A stretch of DNA of 64,000 nt, from NCBI RefSeq assembly GCF_025149785.1, contig NZ_CP102277.1, positions 496,001-560,000 on the forward strand, written 5' to 3'. The stretch is from Coprococcus comes ATCC 27758 (GTDB taxonomy: Bacteria > Bacillota > Clostridia > Lachnospirales > Lachnospiraceae). The position numbers and the translations under genes were made by a program. This document shows, piece by piece, positions 30,287-40,024 of this stretch. A model generated the notes under the pieces. That model was given only the letters and a program-made list of their open reading frames with translations. It had not been told where the DNA came from and made no database searches. Each line of letters begins with the position of its first letter. The stretch's first letter is position 1.

Positions 30287-31195
30287 ATGATGAAAAAATG
30301 GCTGGCAATCGGAGGACTTATACTGGTTACGGTCATATGGGGAGGCGGCTTTGTCGCAAGTGATATGGCACTGGGAAGCATGAAGCCTTTCCAGATTATG
30401 ATGGTAAGATTTTTGTTGGCATCTGTGCTGATGGGGATGATCAGCATGGGACAGCATAAAAAAGAAGGGAAACTTGAGAAGCGTGCAGGTGCAATAAAAG
30501 CAGGTATTCTGATGGGAATTGCACTTTTTGCAGGATTTGCACTTCAGATTATCGGTCTGCAATATACAACACCTTCCAAAAATGCATTCCTTACAGCACT
30601 GAATGTAGTTATAGTGCCGTTCATTGCATTTATAATTTTGAAGAAGAAAGTAGGCATGAAAGGAATCATTGGAGCAATCATGTCCGTTATTGGAGTAGCA
30701 CTGCTTTCTTTGAATGGAAATCTTACACTGAGTCTGGGAGATGGTCTTACACTTCTCTGTGCGGTAGGATTTGCGTTCCAAATCTTTTTTACCGGAGAAT
30801 TTGTGAAAAAATATCCGGCATCTGTACTGAACATGGTGCAGATGATCACAGCATTTGTATTATCGGCAGTCAGTCTTGTGATTTTTGGAGAGAACGATTT
30901 TCAGGTTACAACACAGGGATGGTTAAGTGTTTTGTATCTGGGAGTAATCAGTACGACTGTATGTTATCTGCTCCAGACCGCATGCCAGAAGTATGTAGAT
31001 GAGACAAAAGCAGCGATTGTACTTTCAATGGAATCTGTATTTGGAACGATTTTTTCTATCATCATTCTGCATGAAGTGATTACACTTCGCATGGTGATCG
31101 GATGTGCGATCATCCTAGCCGCTGTCATCATTTCTAACTTGTCTGAAACAGAAGGAGAAGCAAAAGATGAAGAAATACAATGCAGTAATTTTTGA
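30287..31195 (+). CDS. EamA/DMT-family transporter
   Basis: 302 residues with about ten membrane helices in two EamA repeats (LVTVIWGGGFVASDMALGSM near the start; LLQTACQKYVDETKAAIVLS in the second half). The drug/metabolite transporter superfamily moves amino acids, sugars or metabolites; the substrate here is unknown. It sits between the phosphorylase and beta-phosphoglucomutase genes and overlaps the latter by 29 bases, so it is made with them. A role in exporting a by-product of the pathway is possible but unproven. Confidence 0.85.
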   Translation: MMKKWLAIGGLILVTVIWGGGFVASDMALGSMKPFQIMMVRFLLASVLMGMISMGQHKKEGKLEKRAGAIKAGILMGIALFAGFALQIIGLQYTTPSKNAFLTALNVVIVPFIAFIILKKKVGMKGIIGAIMSVIGVALLSLNGNLTLSLGDGLTLLCAVGFAFQIFFTGEFVKKYPASVLNMVQMITAFVLSAVSLVIFGENDFQVTTQGWLSVLYLGVISTTVCYLLQTACQKYVDETKAAIVLSMESVFGTIFSIIILHEVITLRMVIGCAIILAAVIISNLSETEGEAKDEEIQCSNF

Positions 31196-31811
31196 TTTGG
31201 ATGGGGTAATCTGTCATACAGATAAATATCATTATCAAGCATGGAAAGCAGTTGCAGATGAACTGGGAATCTATTTTGATGAAGAAATCAATAATCGACT
31301 CAGAGGGGTGAGCCGTATGGAAAGTTTTGAAATTATTCTGGAACGCTATGAAGGAGAAATGAGCGAAGAAGAGAAAGAATGCTGGACAACAAAGAAAAAT
31401 GATATCTATAAAGAACTTCTGAAAAATATGAGTCCTGCAGATCTGTCTGCAGAAGTAAAGGAAACATTGGATGATCTTCGTGCGAATGGATATAAACTGG
31501 CGATTGGATCATCCAGTAAAAACGCAAGATTTATTCTCGGGCAGTTGGGACTTGGAGAGTATTTCGATGCAATTTCAGACGGAAATAATATTTCAAAATC
31601 AAAGCCGGATCCGGAAGTATTTGTGAAAGCAGCAGAGTATGTAGACGAACAGGTTGATAAGTGTTTGGTTGTAGAAGACGCAAAAGCAGGACTGCAGGCA
31701 GCAATCGCAGGGGGAATGGATTGTGCTGCTATCGGGGATGCAGTTGCAAGCGGACTTGGAACCTATAATCTGTCTGCATTTGCAGATCTTCTGAAAGTTA
31801 CGGCTAAGTAA
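31167..31811 (+). CDS. pgmB: Beta-phosphoglucomutase
   Basis: 214 residues, a HAD-family phosphomutase. It converts beta-glucose 1-phosphate to glucose 6-phosphate. Seen: nucleophile motif FDLDGVICHTDKYHYQAWK (nucleophile Asp and acid/base Asp), RLRGVSRMES, GSSSKNARFILGQLGL, and SKPDPEVFVKAAEYV with VVEDAKAGLQAA. These match PgmB rather than generic HAD phosphatases. The GH65 phosphorylase upstream supplies its substrate. Confidence 0.93.
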   Translation: MKKYNAVIFDLDGVICHTDKYHYQAWKAVADELGIYFDEEINNRLRGVSRMESFEIILERYEGEMSEEEKECWTTKKNDIYKELLKNMSPADLSAEVKETLDDLRANGYKLAIGSSSKNARFILGQLGLGEYFDAISDGNNISKSKPDPEVFVKAAEYVDEQVDKCLVVEDAKAGLQAAIAGGMDCAAIGDAVASGLGTYNLSAFADLLKVTAK

Positions 31812-31819
31812 GAAAGAAG

Positions 31820-32845
31820 ATGACTAGAATGAATGAAAAATTTTTAAATAACCTTCTTAACAGTATTTCGGTATCGGGTTATGAGGAGCAGGTGCAGGAT
31901 ATTGTAACAGAAGAAATGAAAGAATATACAGATGAGATTTGCCGTGATGAGATGCAAAATCTAACATGTATTCTGAATCCGGAAAACGATGTACGTATCA
32001 TGCTTTCGGCACATGCAGATGAAATCGGACTTATGATTTCGAACATCCGGGAAGATGGAAGACTGCAGGTGATTGACCGAGGCGGAATTGTTCCGGCAAC
32101 TTATCCGGGACGTCAGGTGCGTATCAAGACAAAAAACGGAGAGGTTTACGGTGTTGTCGAAGCATATCGTGATTTGTTCAAAGAAGAAAATCTGGGAACA
32201 AAGCATTTTCTGATCGATATTGGGGCGAAAGATAGAGAAGATGCTTTAAAGAATGTAAGTCTGGGAGATCCGATTGTTCCGGATACACATATTCGTAAGA
32301 TGAAAAATGGTAAATTTACAGCCAGAGCATTGGATGACAGACTTGGTGTTTATATCATTATGGAAGCAATCAAGAGAGCGAAAGAGCTTGGATGTAAAGT
32401 TGGTGTCTATGGAGCTTCTACAACTGGAGAGGAGACAACGAAAACCGGAGCTTTCTGGACAAGTACACGGATTAATCCGACACTTGCGATTGTTGTGGAT
32501 GTGACTTACACAAGCGACTGCAGTGGAATGAATCCGGCTGAGATGGGAACGGTTCTTCTGGGGGGTGGACCGGTTCTTTGCAACAGTCCGATCGTGGTAA
32601 AAACTTTAAATGCCAAAATGGAAGAATGTGCAAAAAAAGTAGGAATTCCAGTTCAGAGAGAAGCTGCAAGCAGGCTTAGTTATACGGATGGAGATAAGAT
32701 TCATTTTTCAAATCAGGGTGTACCGATGGTATTGGTATCAATCCCGCTTCGTTATATGCACATGCCTGCAGAGGTAGCAGATGAAAAAGATGTGGAAGGT
32801 TGTGTGGAATTGATAGCACAGTTTCTTGCAAACTATAATGCGTAG
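31820..32845 (+). CDS. M42-family metallo-aminopeptidase
   Basis: 341 residues. M42 enzymes are large cytoplasmic complexes that trim N-terminal residues from peptides; some show cellulase-like annotations by history. Metal-ligand motifs: SAHADEIGLM, ALDDRLGV, TTGEETTKTGA, DVTYTSDC and YMHMPAEV. The start at ATG 31820 is eight bases after the pgmB stop; ATG 31829 is an alternative. It is probably carried by the same transcript, then ends at a strong terminator. Confidence 0.9.
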   Translation: MTRMNEKFLNNLLNSISVSGYEEQVQDIVTEEMKEYTDEICRDEMQNLTCILNPENDVRIMLSAHADEIGLMISNIREDGRLQVIDRGGIVPATYPGRQVRIKTKNGEVYGVVEAYRDLFKEENLGTKHFLIDIGAKDREDALKNVSLGDPIVPDTHIRKMKNGKFTARALDDRLGVYIIMEAIKRAKELGCKVGVYGASTTGEETTKTGAFWTSTRINPTLAIVVDVTYTSDCSGMNPAEMGTVLLGGGPVLCNSPIVVKTLNAKMEECAKKVGIPVQREAASRLSYTDGDKIHFSNQGVPMVLVSIPLRYMHMPAEVADEKDVEGCVELIAQFLANYNA

Positions 32846-32848
32846 AAA

Positions 32849-32898
32849 ATAAAAAACGGTATTTACTCGTGAAAATGAGTAAATACCGTTTTTTTTAT
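32849..32898 (+). terminator. Bidirectional terminator between M42 and SleB-type genes
   Basis: AAAAAACGGTATTTACTC pairs with GAGTAAATACCGTTTTTT around an eight-base loop, with runs of A before and T after. It serves both convergent genes. Confidence 0.92.
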
Positions 32899-32942
32899 TC
32901 TGTCCTGTGAATGAATCGAACGTACATCCGCAGGGACAGGAT

Positions 32943-34076
32943 TTAGAAAAATACATTTCCCCCAACGTTGATCCCGGACATTCCGGTACTTGCGCTTCGG
33001 AACTGGTAACATCCGCTTACGGATGCAAGCCGTGCTCCGCCGAGCGCTTCCTGAGCGACCTGATAGCATAAGGATACAGGTCCGCTTTGCAAGACGCGGC
33101 TTAAGCTTCCGTCCCAGGTTGGAGCAAACTGACCGCTCTGGTAGACGACACCGCTGATCGTATTCGGATACAGCGGACTCGCTACACGGTTCATGATGAC
33201 TGTAGCAACGGCAAGAATACCGTCATAATTGTAACCGCCGGCTTCACACTGCAGAATTGCAGCAAAGAGAACCAGATCTGTGGTCTCGGCAGGAGTATCC
33301 GGAACTGTAATCGTCGTATTGCCGCCGGAACTACCGGAATCCGTGTTCCCGGAGCTGCTTGAAGTATTATTGGCAGCAGTCTGTGCAGCTTCTGCCTGTC
33401 GTTGTTGTTCTGCAGCTTCTTCTTCCTGTTTTTTCTTAAGTGCGGCAGCAGCGGCTGCCTGTGCTTCTTTTGCTTTTGCCAGTGCTTCGGATGAAGCCTG
33501 AAGTTCACCGGAAGTAGAGGAAATCTTATCATTCAGTTCCTGTTCCTGTTGGTCGAGATTTGTTTTCATCTCTGCCAGAGAAGCCTGCTCTGCTTTCAGA
33601 TCAGAGTCCTTTTTAGCGACAAGCTCGTGAACCTTCTGTAATTCATCCAGCATATTTCTGTCGTATTCTGTAATGTTCTTGACAAATTCTGCTTTGTTTA
33701 AGAAATCTCCCATGCTTTCAGAAGAAAAGATGATCTGCAAGAGTGACGTATTTCCTGTTTCGTACATATATTTGATTCTTTTCTTCATAGCATCATACTG
33801 TAACTGCTCGTCCAGTTTTGCGGCGGCAAGATCCAGTTCTGCTTTCTGTACGGAAGCATCCGTATCCTCAATTTTTGATGCAAGATCTGTGATCTCAGCG
33901 CTGAGACTAGTAAGGTCCTGATTCAGAGAGTCGAGCTGGTTCTGAAGACCGTTTGTCTGCTTTTCGAGAGAGTCTACAGTGTCATCGGCGTAAGCTTTTG
34001 TAAACGGGGAACAGACCAGGGCAGCGGTAAGGAGTGCGATGGTTGTCCTTGAAAATGCTTTTAACCTTTTCTTCAT
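32943..34076 (-). CDS. Coiled-coil cell wall hydrolase with SleB-type domain
   Basis: 377 residues from ATG 34076, chosen because AAAGGAAG precedes it; a TTG at 34094 is less likely. Signal peptide ([20 protein letters not shown], cleaved after about AYA). Then a long coiled coil of PcsB/CwlO type (about 35-230: LEKQTNGLQNQLDSLNQDLT, IKYMYETGNTSLLQIIFSS), an Ala/Ser/Gly linker, and a C-terminal Hydrolase_2 (SleB) domain (AAILQCEAGGYNYDGILAVA, VIMNRVASPLYPNTISGVVY, GQFAPTWDGSL). Such proteins cut peptidoglycan during growth, division or spore germination. The conserved Glu of QCEAGG is the probable catalytic residue. Confidence 0.88.
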   Translation of the reverse strand: MKKRLKAFSRTTIALLTAALVCSPFTKAYADDTVDSLEKQTNGLQNQLDSLNQDLTSLSAEITDLASKIEDTDASVQKAELDLAAAKLDEQLQYDAMKKRIKYMYETGNTSLLQIIFSSESMGDFLNKAEFVKNITEYDRNMLDELQKVHELVAKKDSDLKAEQASLAEMKTNLDQQEQELNDKISSTSGELQASSEALAKAKEAQAAAAAALKKKQEEEAAEQQRQAEAAQTAANNTSSSSGNTDSGSSGGNTTITVPDTPAETTDLVLFAAILQCEAGGYNYDGILAVATVIMNRVASPLYPNTISGVVYQSGQFAPTWDGSLSRVLQSGPVSLCYQVAQEALGGARLASVSGCYQFRSASTGMSGINVGGNVFF

Positions 34077-34109
34077 AATTCTTCCTTTCTTCAAAATTGA
34101 GCTTTTATC

Positions 34110-34138
34110 AGTATACTACAAAATGCCTGAATCCGCAA
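34110..34138 (-). promoter_or_regulatory. Promoter of the SleB-type hydrolase gene
   Basis: On the minus strand TTGCGG (34138-34133) and TATACT (34115-34110) with a 17-base spacer. Confidence 0.65.
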
Positions 34139-34145
34139 ATTTTGT

Positions 34146-34174
34146 TATACATACACGGGGAATCGTGTTATACT
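34146..34174 (+). promoter_or_regulatory. Promoter of the Cof-type phosphatase gene
   Basis: Extended -10 TGTTATACT (TATACT 34169-34174) and TATACA at 34146-34151 with a 17-base spacer. It is divergent from the promoter at 34110-34138. Confidence 0.5.
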
Positions 34175-34222
34175 AAGATTTGAAATGTATTTTTAGCTTT
34201 ACCATAAATGAGGGAATTATTC

Positions 34223-35065
34223 ATGAAAAAGATAAAAATGATAGGGCTTGATCTGGATGGTACTTTACTGAATGATAAGAAAGAACTGACCAGTCATACA
34301 AGAGAAATACTTACACGTGCGATCGACCAGGGGGTAACAGTGCTGGTCGCAACAGGGCGTCCGGTGACAGGGATCCCGGAAGTGCTCCGGAATTTCCCGG
34401 GGATGCGGTACGCATTGACATCGAACGGCGGAAGGATCCTGGATTTACAGGAAGAAAAAGTACTTTATGCCAATATGCTCTCTTATGAGATGGGAGCAGC
34501 GATCCTTAAGATTTTTGGAGATTATGATACGTTCAAGGAGATCTATTTTGATGGAAGAGGTTTCGTACAGGCAGATGAACTTTTGAAAGTCGGAGAGTAT
34601 CTGCGGAATCCTGCGATGGCAGATTATATCCGAACCACCCGCAAAGGCATTACGAGTCTCTGGGAGAAGATGGAAGAGATGAATGGGCATGAGATGGATA
34701 AGATCCATGCACTTTTTAAGAGCCAGGACGAACGGCTGGAAGCAAAGCAGCGGATCATGGAGCTTGGGGATTTAAGCATCAGTGATTCGATGGGAACGAA
34801 CCTGGAGATCAATGCACCGGGAGTCAACAAAGGAATGGGACTGATTCAGCTTGGCAGGCTTCTTGGAATTGAACGAGAAGAGATCATGGCATGCGGGGAT
34901 GGCAACAATGACCTGATGATGTTAAAAGAAGTCGGATTTGGTGTTGCGATGGCAAACGGAGCAGATGAAGTAAAAGAGGTGGCAGATTATATCACATTGT
35001 CCAATGAGGAGGATGGTGTGGCGGCTGCCATTGAAAAATTTGTATTGAATCCCGAGAGGGGATAG
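34223..35065 (+). CDS. Cof-type HAD phosphatase
   Basis: 280 residues from ATG 34223; GAGGGA lies eight bases before this ATG, and the earlier in-frame ATG at 34208 overlaps that site. HAD motif I GLDLDGTLLNDKKELTS, motif II VATGRPVTG, and motif IV GDGNNDLMMLKEVGFGVAMA with the Cof cap domain between. These cytoplasmic enzymes remove phosphate from sugar phosphates, cofactors or nucleotides; the substrate is not predictable. Followed after 12 bases by uppP. Confidence 0.9.
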   Translation: MKKIKMIGLDLDGTLLNDKKELTSHTREILTRAIDQGVTVLVATGRPVTGIPEVLRNFPGMRYALTSNGGRILDLQEEKVLYANMLSYEMGAAILKIFGDYDTFKEIYFDGRGFVQADELLKVGEYLRNPAMADYIRTTRKGITSLWEKMEEMNGHEMDKIHALFKSQDERLEAKQRIMELGDLSISDSMGTNLEINAPGVNKGMGLIQLGRLLGIEREEIMACGDGNNDLMMLKEVGFGVAMANGADEVKEVADYITLSNEEDGVAAAIEKFVLNPERG

Positions 35066-35077
35066 AAAGAGGTCAAA

Positions 35078-35896
35078 ATGTTAGATGTTTTAATTGCTGT
35101 CATTCTGGGTATCGTGGAAGGTATCACAGAATGGCTTCCAATCAGTAGTACAGGGCATATGATTCTGGTAGAGCAGTTCTTACATATGAGTACAAGTCAT
35201 GAATTCAACAGTATGTTCCGTGTTGTGATCCAGCTCGGTGCAATTATGGCGGTCGTTGTTCTGTATTTCAATAAGCTGAATCCGTTTTCAAAGAGAAAAT
35301 CAGCGAAGCAGAAGAGAAATACAATCAACCTGTGGTGCAAGATCGTTGTGGCTTGTCTGCCGGCAGCTGTGATCGGGCTGTTATTTGATGATATCCTTGA
35401 CAAGTATCTTTACAATTATGTAGTTGTTGCACTGATGCTGATCATTTATGGTATCTTCTTCATTCTGATCGAGAAAAAGAATGAACACACCAGACCGCAG
35501 GTTACAAAGCTGACAGAGCTTACCTATCAGATGGCACTGATCATCGGAGGCTTCCAGGTCCTGGCACTGATCCCGGGTACTTCACGTTCAGGAGCAACCA
35601 TCCTTGGAGCACTGCTCATCGGAACTTCCCGCTATGTGGCAACAGAATTTACCTTCTACCTTGCAATCCCGGTTATGTTCGGAGCAAGTATCTTAAAGGT
35701 TATCAAATTCGGATTCCATTATACCGCGATCGAAGTGGTCATTTTGCTTGTGGGATGCCTGGTAGCGTTCTTCGTATCCGTATTTGCAATCAAGTTTTTG
35801 ATGGGATATATCAAGAAGCATGACTTTAAGGCATTCGGTTATTACCGTATTGTACTTGGAGTTCTGGTACTTCTTTATTTCCTGATTTTCGGCTAA
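35078..35896 (+). CDS. uppP: Undecaprenyl-diphosphatase
   Basis: 272 residues with about eight membrane helices. It removes one phosphate from undecaprenyl diphosphate to recycle the lipid carrier for wall synthesis, and gives bacitracin tolerance. Seen: the family motif GIVEGITEWLPISSTGHMIL (about 11-30) with catalytic Glu, and PGTSRSGATILGALLIGTSR near residue 168. A terminator-like hairpin follows at 35912-35964. Confidence 0.96.
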   Translation: MLDVLIAVILGIVEGITEWLPISSTGHMILVEQFLHMSTSHEFNSMFRVVIQLGAIMAVVVLYFNKLNPFSKRKSAKQKRNTINLWCKIVVACLPAAVIGLLFDDILDKYLYNYVVVALMLIIYGIFFILIEKKNEHTRPQVTKLTELTYQMALIIGGFQVLALIPGTSRSGATILGALLIGTSRYVATEFTFYLAIPVMFGASILKVIKFGFHYTAIEVVILLVGCLVAFFVSVFAIKFLMGYIKKHDFKAFGYYRIVLGVLVLLYFLIFG

Positions 35897-35911
35897 AAGA
35901 GAATAATCACG

Positions 35912-35964
35912 AAAAAAGGTGGGAATTTATGCAGAAAAATGTATAAAAACCCACTTTGTTTTTT
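35912..35964 (+). terminator. Probable terminator after uppP
   Basis: AAAAAAGGTGGG and CCCACTTTGTTTTTT pair with one bulge around a 26-base loop containing a smaller TATGCA/TGTATA pair; T-rich end. Confidence 0.55.
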
Positions 35965-35983
35965 CTTTATAACATGATAGAAT
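35956..35983 (+). promoter_or_regulatory. Promoter of the amino acid importer operon
   Basis: TTGTTT (35956-35961) and TAGAAT (35978-35983), 16-base spacer, about 34 bases before the start codon. Confidence 0.5.
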
Positions 35984-36016
35984 AGGGGAAATGGATAAAA
36001 TTTGGAGGTTGGTATT

Positions 36017-36790
36017 ATGAAAATGAAAAAAGTAATCAGTGTTGTACTTGCATGTGCATGTGTATTCAGTTTTGCAGCTTGTGGATCAAAGAGTGATTCA
36101 TCAAAGAGTGACTCTGCAAAATCAGACAAGAAAGAAAAGCTTGTTATGGCTACAAACGCAGAATTCCCGCCATTTGAATACTATGACGGAGACGAAGTTG
36201 TCGGAATCGATGCAGAATTCGCAGCAGCGATCGCTGACAAGCTTGGAATGGATCTGAAGATCGAAGATATGGCATTTGACTCTATTATCCCGGCTGTTCA
36301 GAGCGGAAAAGCAGATATCGGAGCAGCAGGTATGACTGTAACAGAAGACCGTGCTACACAGGTTGATTTTTCTGACAGCTATTATACAGGAGTTCAGGTT
36401 ATCATTGTAACAGATGACAGTGATATTACAGAACCGGATGATCTGAAAGGAAAGAAGATTGGTGTTCAGCAGGGAACAACAGGGGATATTTATTCTACAG
36501 ATGATTTCGGTGATGATAATGTAGAGCGTTTCAACAAAGGTATGGAAGCTGTACAGGCTCTGCAGCAGGGCAAGATCGATGCAGTGATCATTGATAACCA
36601 GCCGGCTAAGACATTCGTAGAAGAAAATGAAGGTCTGAAGATCCTGGAGACTTCTTATGTAGAAGAAGACTATGCACTGGCAATCAAAAAAGGTAATGAT
36701 GATCTGGTTAAGAAAGTCAATGATGCGATCAAAGAGTTAAAAGAAGATGGAACATTTGATAAAATCGTTGCAAAATATATTACAGACTAA
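36017..36790 (+). CDS. Polar amino acid ABC transporter substrate-binding lipoprotein
   Basis: 257 residues from ATG 36017 (TGGAGG upstream; the TTG at 36002 is rejected). Lipoprotein signal ending FSFAACGSKSD (Cys22 by this start), Ser/Lys/Asp tether, then an SBP_bac_3 domain (EKLVMATNAEFPPFEYYDGD; VGIDAEFAAAIADKLGMDLK; GAAGMTVTEDRATQVDFSDS; GKKIGVQQGTTGDIYSTD). Family members bind glutamine, arginine, lysine or cystine; the ligand is not predictable. First gene of a three-gene importer. Confidence 0.93.
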   Translation: MKMKKVISVVLACACVFSFAACGSKSDSSKSDSAKSDKKEKLVMATNAEFPPFEYYDGDEVVGIDAEFAAAIADKLGMDLKIEDMAFDSIIPAVQSGKADIGAAGMTVTEDRATQVDFSDSYYTGVQVIIVTDDSDITEPDDLKGKKIGVQQGTTGDIYSTDDFGDDNVERFNKGMEAVQALQQGKIDAVIIDNQPAKTFVEENEGLKILETSYVEEDYALAIKKGNDDLVKKVNDAIKELKEDGTFDKIVAKYITD

Positions 36791-36814
36791 TCGGGTACAG
36801 ACTGGTGGTGTCTT

Positions 36815-37504
36815 ATGAGTGATTTTAAAGCAAGATTTATAATGAATTTTATAAAAGATGACAGATGGCACTACATTGCAGACGGACTTAAGGTTACATT
36901 AATTGTAACCTTTTGTGCTGTCCTGATCGGTGTAGTTCTCGGATTCCTTCTGGCAATTGTCCGTTCCACATATGATAAGACCGGCAAGCTGAAGCTCCTG
37001 AATCTGATCTGCCAGATTTACATCACGGTCATCCGTGGTACACCGGTTGTTGTACAGCTGCTTATCATTTACTTTGTAATTTTTGCAAGTGTGGATGTCA
37101 GTAAGACGATCGTAGCGATTCTGGCATTTGGTATGAACTCCAGTGCTTATGTTGCTGAGATTTTCCGTTCCGGTATTATGGCAGTTGATAACGGACAGTT
37201 TGAGGCAGGACGAAGCCTTGGATTTAATTATCGTCAGACAATGATCTATATTATCATGCCGCAGGCGTTTAAAAATGTCCTTCCGGCACTTGGAAACGAA
37301 TTTATCGTTCTCTTAAAAGAGACTTCTGTTGCCGGATATATTGCCCTTCAGGATCTGACAAAGGGTGGAGATATCATCCGAAGCAGAACCTACGATGCGC
37401 TTATGCCGCTGATGGCAGTTGCGATCATTTACCTGGTTATGGTTATGATCTTCAGTAAACTGGTAAGTATGCTGGAAAGGAGGCTAAGGAACAGTGACCA
37501 CTAA
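36815..37504 (+). CDS. Amino acid ABC transporter permease
   Basis: 229 residues of the HisM/GlnP family. [20 protein letters not shown] at the start, [19 protein letters not shown], and the EAA loop [20 protein letters not shown]. It forms a homodimeric channel for the preceding binding protein. It overlaps the ATPase gene by 11 bases. Confidence 0.94.
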   Translation: MSDFKARFIMNFIKDDRWHYIADGLKVTLIVTFCAVLIGVVLGFLLAIVRSTYDKTGKLKLLNLICQIYITVIRGTPVVVQLLIIYFVIFASVDVSKTIVAILAFGMNSSAYVAEIFRSGIMAVDNGQFEAGRSLGFNYRQTMIYIIMPQAFKNVLPALGNEFIVLLKETSVAGYIALQDLTKGGDIIRSRTYDALMPLMAVAIIYLVMVMIFSKLVSMLERRLRNSDH

Positions 37505-38237
37505 TGGAGATGTATTGATCCGTGTAGAAAATCTGCAGAAAGCATTTGGCGATTTTCATGCACTGAATGGAATTACAGAAGAGATCCACAAAGGAGAAGT
37601 TGTGGTAATCATCGGACCGTCAGGATCCGGAAAATCTACATTCCTCCGTTCCCTGAACCTTCTGGAGGTGCCGACCGGAGGTCATATTTATTTTGAAGGT
37701 GTGGACATTACAGATGCAAAGGTAGATATCGACAAACATCGTCAGAAGATGGGAATGGTGTTCCAACACTTTAATCTTTTCCCACATAAGACGATTCTTG
37801 AAAATATCACACTGGCTCCGATCAAGCTCCTGAAAAAGGATAAAGCAGAGGCAGAAAAAGAAGCAAGAGTACTTCTTAAGAGGGTTGGACTGGAAGAGAA
37901 GGCAGATTCTTATCCGTCACAGCTTTCCGGTGGACAGAAGCAGCGGATCGCGATCGTGCGTTCCCTTGCCATGAACCCGGATGTAATGCTCTTTGATGAG
38001 CCGACATCCGCACTGGACCCGGAGATGGTTGGAGAGGTTCTGGAGCTGATGAAACAGCTTGCCCAGGAAGGCATGACCATGGTTGTTGTTACACATGAAA
38101 TGGGATTTGCAAGAGAGGTTGCTGACCGTGTCATGTTTGTGGATGAAGGAAGAGTAAAAGAGCAGGGAACTCCGGAAGAGTTCTTTGCAAATCCTAAGGA
38201 TGAGCGTTTAAAGGAATTCCTGTCAAAGGTTCTGTAA
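37494..38237 (+). CDS. Amino acid ABC transporter ATP-binding protein (GlnQ-like)
   Basis: 247 residues from GTG 37494, served by GAAAGGAGG upstream. Walker [10 protein letters not shown] (about 43-51), Q-loop in [20 protein letters not shown], signature [16 protein letters not shown], Walker [21 protein letters not shown], switch His in [18 protein letters not shown] complete ATPase that drives the importer. The operon's terminator region downstream is occupied by an IS1182-type element. Confidence 0.95.
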   Translation: MTTNGDVLIRVENLQKAFGDFHALNGITEEIHKGEVVVIIGPSGSGKSTFLRSLNLLEVPTGGHIYFEGVDITDAKVDIDKHRQKMGMVFQHFNLFPHKTILENITLAPIKLLKKDKAEAEKEARVLLKRVGLEEKADSYPSQLSGGQKQRIAIVRSLAMNPDVMLFDEPTSALDPEMVGEVLELMKQLAQEGMTMVVVTHEMGFAREVADRVMFVDEGRVKEQGTPEEFFANPKDERLKEFLSKVL

Positions 38238-38381
38238 AAATAAAGAAATATAAAAGAAAAAAGGGCGTGTGAAAAAACGAAAGTTTTTTCATGCGTCCTT
38301 TGCTTATGAATACAACAGTAGTTATAGTTCATAAAAAAGTGTATAACTCCCCTTTCCCCATAAGAAAGCTATTATGGAATC

Positions 38382-39956
38382 CTATGCGGCAGTTGCAACT
38401 TTTTTCTGTTTGTTGTGATATTTATAAAGATTGTGTCCAATAGAAACAAGAAATACTTCCAGCAGAACAGATTTTATTCCTCTTCGGACAATTCTTTTGT
38501 ACCAACGGTCGTTTTTGATGATGCCAAATGTACCTTCTGCCTGAATAGATCTATTCATTCTTAGAAGTGCTCCCTGGATACTTTCAAGATTTTCAATTAC
38601 TTCCTGATGCATCGCTGTAAGTTCACGGTTGATCCGAACGATACGGTTTTTATCTGTCTTTTTACATTGTTCTGCGTATGGACATCCGGAACAGTCTTCA
38701 CACTGGTAGTATTCTTCCTGACGTCCATACTTGTTTCCCTTTACGTTTTTTCGATACCGAAGATAAAAGTTTTTCCCGTTTGGACAACGCATGATTCCGT
38801 CTTCACCAATTGGAAAATTTACCGCTCGGAATGGATCTTCACGATACTTCCTGTCAGTAGTCTCTTTCTTGAACATGGTGAATTTCATATACTTTTCCAT
38901 TCCATGCTGTTCACAAAAGATGTAATTGTTGTAAGAACCATATCCGGCATCTGCCACTGGATACTTCGGATAAAAGCCATATGTAGTATAAAACTCGTTC
39001 ATCAACGGAATAAAACAATCCATGTCTGAGCGATACTGATTTACATCAACAACAGCAATGTATTCATCCGCAACACCAACCTGCACATTGTAAGCTGGAA
39101 GCAGCTGGTCATTTCCCATATAGTCCGTCTTGATCCGCATAAAAGTGGCTGAATGATCTGTCTTTGAGTAGCTGTTGCGTTCCTTCCCACAGATTTTGAT
39201 TTTTTCCACGTATTCTTCTAGTTTTACAGCATACTCCCTAAGTTTCTCATAATGACGTTGCTGCGTGGTTTTGCGATGTCCCCTCCCATGAACAAACATC
39301 GTTTCATCAATCTGCCAGGCTTCTGCATACTGTTCAGTCGCTTTCTTCAGATACTCAGGTGCATACTCACTATTGATACAAAGCTTTATCCCTGTACATG
39401 ACAGTTCTTCATTGATTTCCTCAAAGAGTGTAGTAATCTTATCAAAGAGACGGTATCTGGATTTTTCTGTGGCTTTTTTCCACACCCAGGAATATTTATT
39501 TGTATTTGCTTCAAACTTGGAGCCATCGATGTATAGATGTTGGAGATCCACATGTTCTGTCTCGAAGATTTTTTTATTTATGTCTTGAAATATTTCTTTA
39601 ATGGAATCAGCAAGTACCTCGTTAATGAAGTAGCCGAAGGTACGATAAGAAGGTGTTTGATGATCCATGAGATACATGAAGCGGAGATTGACTTTACACT
39701 GGTCCTCCAACTCACGTAATGATATATAGCCATTCGCCATAAATCCGAACAAAACTGTCTTCAGCATGCTGACCGGGTCATATCTGAGTCTTCCTGTATA
39801 ATGTTGTGGAATATTTTTCAGATACTTCTCCAGTTCAATTTCTCCCATAAATTTGTCAAAAGTCAGCACTGGATCACAGATGTCCAGATAATCTTGAATT
39901 AGCAGTGGCAAAACTGCCTGTTTTGGGTTAGAATAGATTATGTTATTAATTTTCAT
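38382..39956 (-). CDS. IS1182-family transposase
   Basis: 524 residues, full length. N-terminal DUF772-type region (IPQHYTGRLRYDPVSMLKTV, LFGFMANGYISLRELEDQCK) and a DDE catalytic region (DLQHLYIDGSKFEANTNKYS; YPVADAGYGSYNNYIFCEQH; FGIIKNDRWYKRIVRRGIKS) with a cysteine cluster CEDCSGCPYAEQCKKTD typical of the family. It would cut and move the element; no frameshift is visible, so it may be active. Confidence 0.92.
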   Translation of the reverse strand: MKINNIIYSNPKQAVLPLLIQDYLDICDPVLTFDKFMGEIELEKYLKNIPQHYTGRLRYDPVSMLKTVLFGFMANGYISLRELEDQCKVNLRFMYLMDHQTPSYRTFGYFINEVLADSIKEIFQDINKKIFETEHVDLQHLYIDGSKFEANTNKYSWVWKKATEKSRYRLFDKITTLFEEINEELSCTGIKLCINSEYAPEYLKKATEQYAEAWQIDETMFVHGRGHRKTTQQRHYEKLREYAVKLEEYVEKIKICGKERNSYSKTDHSATFMRIKTDYMGNDQLLPAYNVQVGVADEYIAVVDVNQYRSDMDCFIPLMNEFYTTYGFYPKYPVADAGYGSYNNYIFCEQHGMEKYMKFTMFKKETTDRKYREDPFRAVNFPIGEDGIMRCPNGKNFYLRYRKNVKGNKYGRQEEYYQCEDCSGCPYAEQCKKTDKNRIVRINRELTAMHQEVIENLESIQGALLRMNRSIQAEGTFGIIKNDRWYKRIVRRGIKSVLLEVFLVSIGHNLYKYHNKQKKVATAA

Positions 39957-39975
39957 TGCAAGCTAATTATAACAG

Positions 39976-40024
39976 AAAGAAGGACCTTAGGGTTTATAAT
40001 AAACCCTTGGTCCTTCTTTTTTTC
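39976..40024 (+). terminator. Terminator near the right end of the IS
   Basis: AAAGAAGGACC and AGGGTTTA pair with TAAACCCT and GGTCCTTCTTT, followed by TTTTTT on the plus strand. It would stop plus-strand transcription leaving the IS and, read on the other strand, shield the transposase gene from outside transcription. Confidence 0.8.

Noticed and set aside
32943-33501. Plus-strand frame opposite the SleB-type gene (33280-33501)
   Set aside because: Ala/Ser-rich shadow of the Ala-rich linker on the minus strand.
38607-39719. Plus-strand frames inside the IS
   Set aside because: Shadows of the intact transposase.
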